DNA of 64,000 bases from Tetradesmus obliquus (Eukaryota > Chlorophyta > Chlorophyceae > Sphaeropleales > Scenedesmaceae), in the NCBI GenBank assembly GCA_030272155.1, contig CP126194.1:744001-808000 (forward strand). The letters are read 5' to 3'. Positions 20,638-32,203 of this stretch are shown piece by piece; positions within the stretch are counted from its first letter, which is position 1, and each line of letters begins with the position of its first letter. Below the pieces are notes generated by a model, which did not search any database, was not told where the DNA came from, and saw nothing but the letters and a program-made list of their open reading frames with translations. Position numbers and translations under genes: made by a program.

Positions 20638-23600
20638 ATGAAGCAGAGGGACATCTCCAGCTTCTTTGGCAAAGCGCCAAGCTCCACTGCTGCAGCAGCA
20701 GCTGTGGCTAAGCCAGCAAAGCAGGAGAAGGCAGCCTCCAAGCAGAAAAGCGAGCAGTCACCAACCAAGAGACCTGTGAGTCTGCAGCCTTGCCCGCTGC
20801 TGTTACAATGCGCGCCCGCGGTGCCTCCAGCCAACACAGCCATGTCATGGCTGAGCCACAAAGCATTGATGCTCATGCACCCCAGCACAAGCACATGCAT
20901 CTGACAAGCTGAACAACATGCAGGGTGATGGGGAGGGCAACAAGAGGCTGAAGCGGCTCAGGCGTGCCTGCGATGCTGAGCAGGCAAAGGATGCGCCAGC
21001 AGAGCAGCAGGTGTGTGGTGCTGCCAGCAGGAAGCCCAGCAGCTTGCCAGCATGCCTGATGCTGCGTGCATGGCTGCAGCAAACACTGCTACAGAGATAG
21101 GCAGCAGCATTGCATGCCAGCATAGACAGCAGTGTTGCGTGTTGTTGTGGTGTAGGGTTTGTGCCATGCCGCAAGATTGCATGTAGCTGCTTTGCTTGCA
21201 TGTGCAGCCACAATGCAGCAGCTGAGACAGGACCAGCCGCAGCACCCAGCAGCGGTTGACCTGCCATGCAACACACCATTAACCAGGTTAACCTCTCAAG
21301 CATGGTGTTGCACACTCTGAACGTCTCTAAGCATGCTGACCTGCCCTTCCACTTCAGCCGATGCGACGCCTCAGCAGCTGTCCACATAAACTGTGCCTAG
21401 CCAAACATCATCCCACCCCAGTGTCCCTTATTTTACCCAACTGCAACCACCCTTGCTTTTGCTGTGATATGTCTGCAGGATCTTGAGGATGTAGAGGATG
21501 AGGAGCTGGCAGATGCACCAGCAGCAGCAGAGGCCAAGCCAGCAGCATCACCAGCAGCAGCAGAGCCAAAACCTGCAGCAGCAGGCAAGGCCGGCGCGGC
21601 AGCAGCAGCAGCACCTGCAGATGCAGGTGGCTCCCAAGCAGCAGCTGCCAAGGGAGCAGACGGCTCGCAGGGAGAAGCGAAGGTGGGTTGCCAACATGCG
21701 GCAGGTGTAGCAGGGTAGAGGCGTCGCAAGGCTTGCTGTGCTTGCATTGATTGAGCATGAACAGGTGTGTGCAACCCCTCATACAACACGATGCAAAGGA
21801 AAGCAGTGGGCGCCTGCTGTGCTCTGCTGCTTGTCTGCAGCAGCTGACCAAGTACACATGCGCCGCGCATCTTGTGCCAGTCCTTCACTCCCGCCAGCTG
21901 TGTTGCCTCAAAGGCTGCTGATGCCACTGCCTTCGGTGCTGCTGCTGCTGTTGCTGCTGCTGAAGGTCAGCAACAAGGAAGCCAGCAGCGCCTTCAAGCA
22001 GATGTTTGCAGGGAGCGCCAAGGGCAAGGGCAGCACGGCAGCGGCCAAGGGCAGGGCGGCAGCAGCAGCAGCAGCATCACCTGCGAAGCAGAAACCGCAG
22101 CAGGCTACACCAGAAGGCAAATCGACGAAAAGGCAGCAGAAGAGTGTAGCAGCTGCAGCAGCAGCCGACACGCTGCTGCAGGACAAAGAGGAGCAGCAGC
22201 AACAGCTGGATGAGCAGCAAGCTGATGGTGCAGATGCTGCTGCCGTAAAGGCTGAAGCTGCTGCTGCCGCTGCTGCTGCTGGCGACAGCGATCCTGCCGC
22301 TGCTGCTGCTGGTGATGATGCCAGTGACAGTGCAGATGAGGATATGGAGGAGTTGGAAGCAGAAAACGCATCAGACGAAGATGCAGAGGCAGCAGATGAG
22401 GATGAAGCAGATGAGCAGGCCAAGTTCAAGGCTGCTTTCAAGCAGGCGCCTGCGGGCAAGAAGAAGACTAGCAAGAAAGCTGCTGCAGGCAGCAGTGCTG
22501 TGGAGGGTGTTGGCACAGGCGCGCTGGCTGCTGCCAAGCTGGCTGTCACAGTGGACGTGACGAAGCTGGTCACCTGGAAGGAGGGAGCGCCAGTGCCGTA
22601 TGCCTTCCTTGCAGAGACTTTTGAGGTGGGTTGCAGCCAGGCAGCCCCAGGATGCTTTGTGTGCCAGCAGCCCCAGCTCTGAGCACAGCACGGACCTGTG
22701 ACGCATGGTACTGTTGCGCACATCTAGCACCTCATGCAAATTCAAGCACAGCGTCTCAGACTCGTCTGGGACATGATCTGCACCAGTTTCACGCGCTGCT
22801 CTGTGCCTCATGTCCCTTGCCTCCCTGCACACTGCCCCCGCTACGATCAATAAACCTCACATCAATCCACAGACCATCGCCACCACCAGCAAGCGCCTGG
22901 AGATCATCTCCGCCCTCACCAGCGCCTTCCGCGCCATCCTGGCAGGCACACCAGGCGACCTGCTGCCGGCGGTCTACCTGTGCACCAACAGGGTGGCGCC
23001 CGCGCACGCAGGCATCGAGCTTGGGGTGGGGGACGCCATCCTGATCAAGGTGGGGCTCCTCCTCCTGCTGATGCTGCTGCTGCTGCTGCTGCTGTCACTG
23101 CGGTCACTGCTGTGCATGCTTCATTGTAGCTGCTGAAGCTGTTTCACCTGTAGCTAATGGCATTGACCTTGGGGTGGGAGACGGCGATCGAGGTGGGGCG
23201 CTGCTGTCATGGCTGTAGTTTGTGTTGCTGCTCAGGTGGTGGCAGTGACGCTTGAGCACGGTAGTGTGCGCCTTTCTGTGGCTGATGTACAGCATGTACA
23301 GCGATTTCAGCCTGAGGCTGTGGTGACGCACACATGTGCACCACAGAACGTGTGCCTACCTACTTGCAGGGTTAAGAAACACGTGTGTGTTTCACAAGAT
23401 CCGCTGCGCGTCTTGTATCGTCCCATGTTGCTGTGTTGCCCACCACCGCCTGCAGGCGCTGGTCTCTGCCACTGGGCGCAAGGAGTCCAGCATCACGTCT
23501 GACTATGAGACCAGCGGTGACCTGGCCCCTGCTGCAAGCTCACTCGGCATTCACCAACACTGCTGCCCCTGTGTGCTGCCTTCCGCTGCCAACTGCAGGC

Positions 23601-26600
23601 GCTGGCGTCTGCCACTGGCCGCAAGGAGTCCAGCATCAAGTCTGACTATGAGACCAGCGGTGACCTGGCCCCTGCTGCAAGCTCACGCGGCATTCACCAA
23701 CACTGCTGCCCCTGTGTGCTGCCTTCCGCTGCCATCTGCAGGCGCTGGCGTCTGCCACAGGCCGCAAGGAGTCCTCCATTAAGTCTGACCATCAAGTCTG
23801 ACTATGAAAGCAGCGGCGACCTGGCCCCTGCTGCAAGCTCACTTGGCATTCACCAACACTGCTGCCTCTTTGTGGTGTCTTTTGCTGCCACTGCCTGCAG
23901 GCGCTGGCGTCTGCCACTGGCCGCAAGGAGTCCAGCATCAAGTCTGACTATGAGACCAGTGGGGACCTTGGCTCCGTGGCGGCCAGCTGCAGGAGTGCCC
24001 AGCGCACGCTGTTCACGCCCGCGCCGCTGACCATCGCCGCTGTGCTCAAGACGTTCCGGGAGATCGCCAAGTGAGGCGGGTTGTGATTCGGCTGCTGCGT
24101 GTTGCTTGCCGCAGCCGCAGCTGAGCTGCTCACATGCTACTATATGTGACTGTGGTGTGAAACTTCTGCAGATGTTGTAGGTCCCGTGCTGCTCTGCACA
24201 CTGGATTTGCTATGTGGCTAGCTTAGTAAGCCGCAGCGTGCTGCTGGCGCTGACAGCATGCTGCTGCTGCTGCTGTTGCTGTTTTGACCGCTTGCCTTGC
24301 CCTGCTGCTGCCTGCAGGGAGTCTGGGCAGTCCAGCCAGGAGCGCAAGAAGGGGATGATCAGCAAGCTGCTGGTGGCCAGCAAGGGCTGCGAGCCGGGGT
24401 ACATCATGCGCAGCCTGCAGGTGCCTGGGACACGTGGCGCTGCTGGCCTAGCACTACATGATCAGGGGAACTTGCGTGCATTATGTTCTATGCTGTAGGC
24501 TAGCGTTGCCTGGTTTTGCAGCGTGTTGAGAGGGGAGAGCGCTGGCAGCGAACTACAACAGTAGCAAAGAGCAGCAGGTGGCACCCACACACGCCCAGCG
24601 AGCCGCGCTTGCTGGCCAGCTGTGCCTCTCCCACCTGCTTTTTGCTGGTACCTGCAACGGCGTGGTGCTCCTTTGGCCCTGCTGCGCAGGCCAAGCTGCG
24701 CATTGGGCTGGCGGAGCAGTCGGTGCTGGTGGCCATCGCGCATGCTGTGCTGCTGCACAAAGAAGGTGCCAACGACAAGTGAGCAAGGGCAGACAGTAGT
24801 GCAGCAAGCAAAAGCTATGGGAGGTGTTGCTTGCTTGTGATCCTGACAACACGCTTGTTGACCTAGCAGCAGGTGTTTCTCAAAGTTGCCGGCACACAGT
24901 CCCAGCACAAAAGCAGCTAAAGACGATGGGAGGGACCTTCATCAGCCTGTAGTTGCAGGTTGACTTGGCAGCGTGTGGAATGCGCAGAAAGCACCCCTGT
25001 CGCTCCTTGACTATATGCTGCTGCGTAAGTCCCGCGAGTCCATACAAACTGCTGCTCACAAGCTGCATGCTGGCTGTTGTGCTGTGCTGTACCGCGCTGT
25101 GCCGCTGCTGGTCAGGGATGGCAAGCTGGCAGACAGGCTGGAGCAGGCATCACAGGCCGTCAAGGCAGCATACAGCGAGTGCCCCTCATATAACATGGTG
25201 CGCTGCTGGCTGGCTTTGCCGTTGCAACAAAAGCTGCTGGCTGTTGATGGTTTGCATTGGCCCGCAGATGCTGCGACTGCTACCATATGCACTGGAGCTC
25301 ACGCTTGCTGCTGGCGCTGCATGTTGCAAAGCATCGTACAGCTGCATGCGTACGTGCGCAGTTGCACCTGCAAATGCAGTTGGCCCCTGTGCTGCCGCAT
25401 GCTACTTGCGCCTCCAACACCCATTAGTGCCGTGTCTGCACTTCCCTCAATCACATGCACGTATCTTCTGTTACTGCTTTGTGCAGCTCATCCCTGCGCT
25501 ACTGGACCACCCGCTGTCTGAGCTGGCGCCCGTCCCCTGTTGCTGTTACTACACTGCACCAATAAAATTTGCATCCACTGACTCACACGCGCACACATCT
25601 TGCCTTGTTTCATGCGCAGCTCATCCCTGCGCTGCTGGACCACCCGCTGTCTGAGCTGGCGGCTCACGTGCACTTCATGCCTGGCGTGCCGGTGAAGCCG
25701 ATGCTGGCCAAGCCCACCACCGGGGTGGGCGAGGTGCTGGACAAGTTCACCGACTGCGAGTTCACCTGCGAGTACAAGTACGACGGCGAGCGCGTGCAGG
25801 TGGGCCGCTTTCCTGGTATTGTATTGTGTAGGACGGACAGCGCGTTTGGACCTGAACAGCTGGACGCTCTCAGTTCACCTGCATGTACAGCCAAGACGGC
25901 GAGAGGGAGAGCGCGTGCAGGTGGGTTGCTTTGTGTGGTATGGTTTAGGATGGGAAGTGAAGCCAATGCTGGCCAAGCCCACCACAGGGGTGGGCGAGGT
26001 GCTGGACAAATTCACGGACTGCGAGTTTACTTGCGAGTACAAAAGTACGACGGCGAGCGCGTGCAGGTGAGTGCGATGGAGAGCAGGAGGGAGGGTGATA
26101 CTTGTCGATAACATTGTAACACAGTTGACCAGTGCACCCGTCTCACATGTGCCAGTGCCAGCAGATGCATGTTGACTGAACACACGAACCATTTTCACAA
26201 GCATGTCTGTGTGCGCCTGTCTGTCTTCCCTGCAGATCCACGTGCTGGATGGCGGCAAGACGGTGCACATCTACAGCCGCAACGCAGAAGACATGACGCC
26301 GCGCTACCCCGACATCCTGGCACGCCTGCCCAGCTGGCTGGCCCCGGGCACCGACAGCATCGTCATTGACGGCGAGGCTGTGGCCTGGGACCCCGAGAAG
26401 GCCAAGATCATGCCCTTCCAGGTGTGGTGGTCAATATTGAAACAATAGATTGCTGTGGTGTGAAATAGCCGAGGGCATGAGCCCATGGGCTTGACAGCGC
26501 ATATGTGGATTATGTACCTGCACGCAGCCAGTCGTCCGGCTGGCTGGTAAGCCGTGCTGCTGCGCCCTGCTAGTTGCGTTGAAAACCATCCATTATGGTG

Positions 26601-29238
26601 TACACCTGACCCTGTGCCTATACTGTGCAACAACCTTACATGTGTGTCCTATGTGTCTGCCCCGCCAGGTGCTGTCCACGCGTGCCCGCAAGGAGGTGGC
26701 GCTGGCTGACGTGAAGGTGCAGGTCTGCGTGTACGCCTTTGACTGCCTGTACCACAACGGCGCCAGCCTGCTGCACGAGCCGCTGACCAAGCGGCGGCAG
26801 CTGCTGCATGACTCGCTGGTGGAGGTGCCTGGGCAGCTGGCGCAGGCCACCACCAAGATCTCCAATGACGTGGAGGAGCTGGAGGTGAGGATCGTTTTGC
26901 ACTTGTGCACTTGCTGGATTTGGATCTCCTTGTTGCTTTGGTAGGAGTCAGGTAGCTTCGAGTTCTGTTGGCAGCCAACCACCACCAAGATCTCAGACGT
27001 GGAGGAGCTGGAGGTGAGAGGACTGAACTTTGTTGGTTTGCACATTTTGAGACTGGGCAATGGGTAGTTGGAGGTGCCTGGGCAGCTGGCGCAGGTCACC
27101 ACCAATGATGTGGAGGAGCTGGAGTGAGACTGCTGCTGCCTGCGTTTGCATGATTTGCACTCGCGAATAGAGCGCAGGACGTTGTCACTGTTTCGGCACG
27201 AAACAAGTGCCAGTGAGGCAGCAATGCATGTGCTTGGCAGCCAGGAGGCGGTGTGCTGCCTGTGGTGACAGCGTGTTTGTGTATGCTTGTGCACATGTGG
27301 CAGATTCATTGGCCAGCAGCCCGCATGCGCAGGCAACAGCTTCAACAAGTAAAGGGACTGGGCACAAATCGGTGGGCAGGTGCTGCCTATACGTAGCTGG
27401 TGCATGGCTGGTACTGTGTGTACCAAGTCTGGCACACGCAGCAGAAACAAGCAGGCGAACACTCACGCCTGCACAACCCTCACATGTACCCGTGTATCAC
27501 CTGCTTCCCCGCTGTTCTGTGCGGCCCGCAGGCCTTCCTGAACGAGGCCGTGGATGCCTCCACTGAAGGCCTCATCGTCAAGACGCTGGGCGACACTTAC
27601 GAGCCCAGCAGGCGCAGCAGCCACTGGCTCAAGCTCAAGAAGGACTACCTGGCGGGAGTGGGAGACACCTTTGACGTGGTGCCCATCGGCGCCTTCTACG
27701 GCCGCGGCAAGCGCGCAGGTGCGCGCGATGGTTGAGCTTGCTTGCTGCCGTTGACTGTGATTGAGGGGCTCCTGCTTGCTGCGCCTGCTCGCAGTACTCG
27801 GCCTGCACCGTGAGTAGGGCGGGGGCTCTGGCGCTGCCTGGTTACTCTTCTGGACTCCGTGGTAGCCATCCACCCGCCACTCACCCCTTTCTGCAGCGTG
27901 CTGGCCATGGTATAATGTTTGCGCTGCTGTTGTATCACTACTTTTCTTCCGCAGCTTCATCCTTGCCGCGGGTCATGATGCGCTGCGCTGTCAGCGCTGC
28001 TTCAGCTACACTAGAGCCCCACCACGTTTGGTACCGTCCACGCCGCTTGCGCTGCTGCCTTCACCTGTGCCTCTGCTGCCGCCCATGCAGGAGTGTTTGG
28101 CGCGTACCTGCTGGCCGTGTATGATGACGAGAACGAGGCCTACCAGACCATCAGCAAGCTGGGCACAGGCTTCAGCGAGGAGCAGCTGGTGCAGCTGGCA
28201 GACAGCCTGCGGCCAGCCATCATTCCCAAGCCGCGCAGCTACTACAAGGTGTGGCCTGCTGGGCTGTGCTCGCAGTCTGTCAGTCCCACTACCTGCTCCT
28301 CTAGAACCCCATGGATAAGGCCCGAAGCAGTGCAAACCTGCGGATCTCGGCAAGCAGTTGCACGGTGACTGCAGGCTGTGCAGCTGCGGCAACAGGTCTA
28401 CCACAACAGAGTGACCGAACAACTGCTGCTTCTGGTTTACCGTACACGCCTGCTAAGGTCATTCTGCTGGCACGTCTCCGCTACTGCTTGGAGCCCTGCT
28501 GCCACTTACCCTGCTGCCGCTGCTGCTGCCGCTGCCGCCGGCTACCCTTTCCATCCATCCTGCTGTTATGCTGCAGTACGGCGAGTCTGGGGCGCCTGAC
28601 GTGTGGTTTGAGCCCACGCAGGTGTGGGAGGTGAAGGCAGCTGACCTGTCCATCTCGCCGCTGCACCAGGCTGCTATGGGCCTGGTGGAGCCAGGCAAGG
28701 GCATCTCCATACGGTGAGGCCTCACTGCATACACTCAAGCGATGTGCCTGGCAGCACAGAAGCATTACTGCATAGTGCGCGCCTATGGGCATTGGAGGGA
28801 GTCTGCTACCGACGTGTAAACAGCGTGAATCAGCAGCCACAGGTATGTGCTGCACTGCAGGACGTCTGCTCACAGTCAAGTGCCTGGCAGCCACTTGGTG
28901 CCGCCTGACTGCTGCTGCCACCTGCGTATCCCAGGGTACGCAGCAGTGCAACATAGCTTTGACATTCTTCACCCTATGTTCAGGCACCAGTAGCAGGTAG
29001 CTGAGAACCTGCTCACCACAGAGGCCATCACAACTCTCCTTGTCTACAACTTGTCGCCTGATGTGCATCCTGCTGCCTGTATTGCTGCAGGTTCCCGCGC
29101 CTGGTGCGTGTGCGTGACGACAAGAGCCCCGAGGACGCCACAACAGCGGGCCAGGTGGCAGACATGTACAGGCAGCAGGCGGTGGTGGCTGCTGAGGCGC
29201 GCTCCAAGGCCAAGGCAGGCGATGATGACGAGGCGTGA
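20638..29238 (+). CDS. LIG1: DNA ligase I (ATP-dependent), 16 exons, 973 aa
   Basis: Joins Okazaki fragments in the nucleus. Exons: 20638-20775, 20924-21010, 21479-21682, 21966-22625, 22873-23049, 23901-24070, 24318-24420, 24690-24778, 25116-25197, 25620-25799, 26236-26421, 26669-26884, 27532-27718, 28091-28248, 28577-28713, 29091-29238; phases all agree. The start encodes [12 protein letters not shown], a PCNA-interacting box. Residues ~76-330 are Ala/Gln/acidic low complexity, as usual for the regulatory N-terminus. The DNA-binding domain follows, then motif [11 protein letters not shown] with adenylated Lys623, [18 protein letters not shown] and [10 protein letters not shown], and the OB-fold. 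The C-terminus is GDDDEA. Four coding-region loci and the 3'UTR carry decoy exon-edge copies. Small exon 25116-25197 and the AAG acceptor before exon 4 are the least certain boundaries. Confidence 0.95.
23456..23900 (+). repeat. Three tandem decoy copies of ligase exon 6 start
   Basis: The exon starting GCGCTGGCGTCTGCCACTGG (true copy 23901) is preceded by copies at 23456, 23599 and 23742. Spacing is 143, 143 and 159 bases. Each carries the TGCAG acceptor and about 70 nt of exon ([20 protein letters not shown]), then a shared CTGGCCCCTGCTGCAAGCTC block and pyrimidine-rich filler. The third copy has a small internal duplication of the IKSD codons. Confidence 0.93.
25487..25535 (+). repeat. Decoy copy of ligase exon 10 start
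   Basis: GCAG followed by CTCATCCCTGCGCTACTGGA and the rest of [14 protein letters not shown] occurs at 25487, 133 bases before the functional exon at 25620. The decoy diverges after about 45 nt. Confidence 0.9.
25866..26075 (+). repeat. Two decoy copies of ligase exon 10 end, including the active-site motif
   Basis: Downstream of the true exon end (25799) there is a partial copy at about 25866-25960 (FTC, then a scrambled DGE segment and donor) and a longer copy at about 25958-26075 ([19 protein letters not shown]). The longer copy is frameshifted by two extra bases just at the KYDG motif, so it cannot encode the adenylation site. Both keep the exon-end GTGCAG and a GTGAG or GTGGG donor. 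Confidence 0.88.
26978..27127 (+). repeat. Two decoy copies of ligase exon 12 end
   Basis: The exon end encoding [12 protein letters not shown] with donor GTGAGG (exon end 26884) is repeated at 26978-27013 ([11 protein letters not shown] plus GTGAGA). A second repeat at 27067-27127 has [13 protein letters not shown] sequence then TTNDVEELE. Both lie downstream of the functional exon. Confidence 0.88.
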
Positions 29239-29373
29239 TTTGAATCGGTACAGCCGGCACTATAGTCCTAGCTAGCGGTCCTGTCACGGGACCTGATTAG
29301 GTCATATGCATGATTAGGTCATATGCATGAGCTCTTTGCCGTCAAGTTGCGGGCCTGCAAGCCAATATTTGGG

Positions 29374-29432
29374 CAGGCACCAGGCGGTGGTGGCTGCTGA
29401 GGCGCACTCAAGGCCAAGCTGGACGAGGAGGC
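29374..29432 (+). repeat. Degenerate copy of the ligase terminal exon end in the 3'UTR
   Basis: The terminal exon stretch CAGGCGGTGGTGGCTGCTGA through AAGGCCAAG and GACGAGGAGGC recurs about 195 bases downstream, beyond the stop at 29238. It has small indels that lose the frame. Confidence 0.88.
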
Positions 29433-29868
29433 ATGTTGCATGACGAGGGGGTGGTCCTCCGAAGGAAGCTGCGAGTCGCAGCGGATGGTGCATGTTATTG
29501 TTGCAGCAGCATGGCTAACCTTTACGCAGTGCACTGCAGCTTATCAGCTGCTTGGTGATCACCAACTTGGTGTCGAAGGCCATGGTTGTCAGAATCAACA
29601 AACCACGAAGGATGCGTGCAGCCAATGTAAGAAACGGTCTTTTTAAAGGCGGTTTACCCAAATGCATCAAACGCATGCCTAGAGGGGGTGACCACAGCCA
29701 ACTTGTCCAAGGTCGTCGTGCTGCATGCTGTCGCTGCGATCTATCAACACATCAGCTTAGTTAGGAGTGAGTTACAATTTATAACCAGACGATGGCGTTC
29801 GAGTTTTGGTTCACAAGCATTAAAACGCGCGGTGTAACCAGAGCAGCTGGTCCTGGACCGCTGCCGGT

Positions 29869-29897
29869 GACACTGTCACCGTCACCGTGACAGTGTC
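29869..29897. other. Perfect 11-bp inverted repeat
   Basis: GACACTGTCAC at 29869-29879 and GTGACAGTGTC at 29887-29897 flank a 7-nt loop. It sits in the spacer between the ligase and LRR loci, between two candidate TGTAA signals. A 3'-end or termination structure is possible, but this is inference. Confidence 0.75.
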
Positions 29898-30271
29898 CGA
29901 TCTAGTTCAGGTGTTGTAAACAGTTTGGAGAGCGTCGACTGCGACGGTCATGCATGACACGAGAGCGAGCTAAATGCTTTCCAGTCGATCACAGGTTGGT
30001 GCAGAGCACGGTACAGAACACAGGGCACGGGAATCACGCAAGGAATCGATCGGCTGAGCTTTCCACAGATTTCTGAAGGCCGGTGTTTCTGCTCGTTGGG
30101 GTGCAGAGCTCGGAATGGAGTTCTTGCAGGAAGGGCCCATCGACAGCATCAGCACGTCGTTGCTGTGTGTGCTGCCCGGGCCTTGCCTACTTGCAGGAGG
30201 TCTGTTGCACGCAGCCACTACTGCGTGACAGACTTTTTGTCCGATTGCAGGATGAGCCTGGCCCGAGTGAC

Positions 30272-30287
30272 ATGCTGACTGCTTCTG

Positions 30288-30324
<37 letters not shown>

Positions 30325-30706
30325 ATTCCCTGCTGTTGCTGCTGCTGCTGCTGCTGCTGCTTTATTGCAGCCAACCCCAACAGCCTTCAAGCATGGACTA
30401 GCACTGGACCTTGCGCTGCAGCACTCAGCTCTCAGCACAGACCCCAGGGTCCTGTGCACAGCAGCGCAGGCATGCAAGGCGTGGCAGCAGGCAGTGCAGC
30501 AGTGCAGTGCCTGCAACACAGTCGTGGTGATGGGTCCCACAACATCACTGCAGCAGGTATGCAGCTTCAAACGCTGGCTCTTCAAGCACCCTGGCTTGGT
30601 AAATGGCTTGTCAGCCAAAGATCACGATGTGCGTCACCACGATCACCGCCTTGAGACACTGCAGGCGCTGCTGCAGCAAGCCGTGGAGCAAGCAGCGCAG
30701 CAACAG

Positions 30707-30737
<31 letters not shown>

Positions 30738-32203
30738 CCTTGAGACCAAGGAGCAGCAGCAGGGGCAGCAGCAGCAGCAGGAGTGTGGCTTGGTCCGACA
30801 GCAGCAGGGCTTGCTGCGCCTAGCCAGCTTCAGCAGCAACCTGCCTGGCGCACCAAGCATGCTGGCGGCACTGTCAACCGGCCACCTGACACACCTGCAC
30901 CTACTTTTGCAGCGCAGCACAGCAGCAGAAGGGGTTTGGCTGGCGGCGGCACTGCCGCAGCTTACAAGCCTGCAGCAAGTGCACTTGGGTGCCCGCTATC
31001 GGACGTCTGGCAGCTGGCTTGCAGCAGCTTCCCATCTTACCCGGCTAACCTCCTTAAAAGTCACCGGTGGGTTCACCGATATTTAGCAGCCACTGCAGCA
31101 GGTGCTGGCGCAGCCACTGCCGCTGCACATCCTGCACATCTGGTCTGCTTGGGAGGAGCCAGCCCTGGATCTATCAGCACTGACACAGCTAGAGGAGCTC
31201 AAAGTAGCAGTACATCCTGGGCAGACAGTCATGCCGCTGCAACTGAAGAGGTTGTCAGCGGCAAACAGGAAGCCACTGCCGGACCTGTCTGCACTGACAC
31301 AACTAGAGCATCTCGCTGCAGCCATACGACCTGGGCAGACTGTGCTGCCGCCGCAGCTGCAGAGCTTGCGTGTGGCAAACTATGTCGAAGGTGACGTGCT
31401 GGCAGCCGTCGCGCCCCTGCATTAGCTGCGGTTGCTGCACCTGCGGGTGGACTTTCTGCAGCAGCTGCTGTTGCGCCTGGGAAAGCTGCCCAGCCTACAG
31501 CACCTCAGTTTGGAGTACTGCAAAGTAGAGCATGCGGCTGGCACAGCAGCAGCGTGGCCGCTGCTGCCGCAGCTGCAGGCACTAGACGTGTGGTGGGATG
31601 ATGGTGATGCCGACCTTCCAGCTGATATTAGGTTAAACGGCGCAACACTAAAAATAAAAATAGTTTTGAAGTCGGCGCATGGCTGTCATATGGGCGGGTG
31701 CACTTGCATGCACGGGCCTGACGAGGCTTTGCTTCGGTGCGCAGAACCGCGAGTGTGATTCAGACAGCGTTGCTGTGTGCGTTGGGCTAGCAAGGCTGAC
31801 GCGGCTCAAGGAGCTCACACTTCACTCGTGCACCTCGCTGGTGCCGGGTGATGCACAGGCGCTGATGGCTCTGACAACGCTGACGCGTCTGGCGTTGAAT
31901 GGCGTGGAGGGTGTTGAAGAGGCTGACATAGCTGCGCTGGCACGCAGCATGCCGCAGCTGCAGCACTTGGAGCTGGGAGGGTTGGACCTGAGTAGTGTTG
32001 CGTTCATGGCAGCGGTAGGCACGTTGACGCAGCTGACAGAGTTGTTCCTATAGAACAGTGACATGACCGAGCAGAGCCTGTTGCAGCTGACAGGGCTAGT
32101 GCATCTGCAGGTGTTGCACCCTCCACCTTATTATGGTGGTGTAACGAAGGAGACGGTTGACAGGCTGTTGTCAGCAATGTGGAAGCAGAGGCAGTTGTTG
32201 TAG
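30272..32203 (+). pseudogene. F-box-like / leucine-rich-repeat protein pseudogene
   Basis: From ATG 30272: an Ala-run leader, then ALQHSALSTDPRVLCTAAQA with KAWQQAV, which resembles the F-box-like start of the large algal LRR families, then SFKRWLFKHPGLVNGLS. LRR units follow (LTHLHLLLQ, LTSLQQVHLG, LTQLEELKV, LPSLQHLSLEYCKV, LTRLKELTLHSC, MPQLQHLELGGLDLS) to a stop at 32201. The frame is broken by a shift in the CAG-rich part (~30700-30790), in-frame TAG at 31084, 31423 and 32051, and a shift in an A-rich stretch at ~31640-31690. All three stops replace an expected CAG (Gln). Unannotated introns could explain one shift but not the three TAGs. Neighbouring genes do end with TAG, so code reassignment is not indicated. 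Role if functional would be protein binding or ubiquitin-ligase adaptor. Confidence 0.75.
30291..30361. repeat. CTG/TGC microsatellites in the LRR pseudogene leader
   Basis: Two TGC/CTG runs (about 30291-30324 and 30337-30361) encode Ala runs after the start codon. Their length suggests replication slippage. A further CAG/CAA run at ~30700-30790 coincides with the first frame break. Confidence 0.8.

Larger units (their letters stand above)
29239..30271. other. Ligase 3'UTR and intergenic spacer with hairpin
   Basis: Contains a direct repeat of GATTAGGTCATATGCAT (two copies, 29296-29329), a degenerate ligase exon-end copy (29374-29432) and a perfect 11-bp hairpin (29869-29897). TGTAA words, the usual green-algal poly(A) signal, occur at 29833 and 29915; these are candidates only. 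No gene is supported before the LRR pseudogene. Confidence 0.5.

Noticed and set aside
20205..20711. Opposed open frames upstream of DNA ligase I
   Set aside because: No domain resemblance. They overlap each other and the ligase start codon region; treated as promoter/5'UTR.
30272..32203. Reassignment of TAG to glutamine in the nuclear code
   Set aside because: The endopeptidase, SFI1-like and unknown-protein genes end in TAG at the expected C-termini, so in-frame TAGs in the LRR locus are better read as pseudogene mutations.
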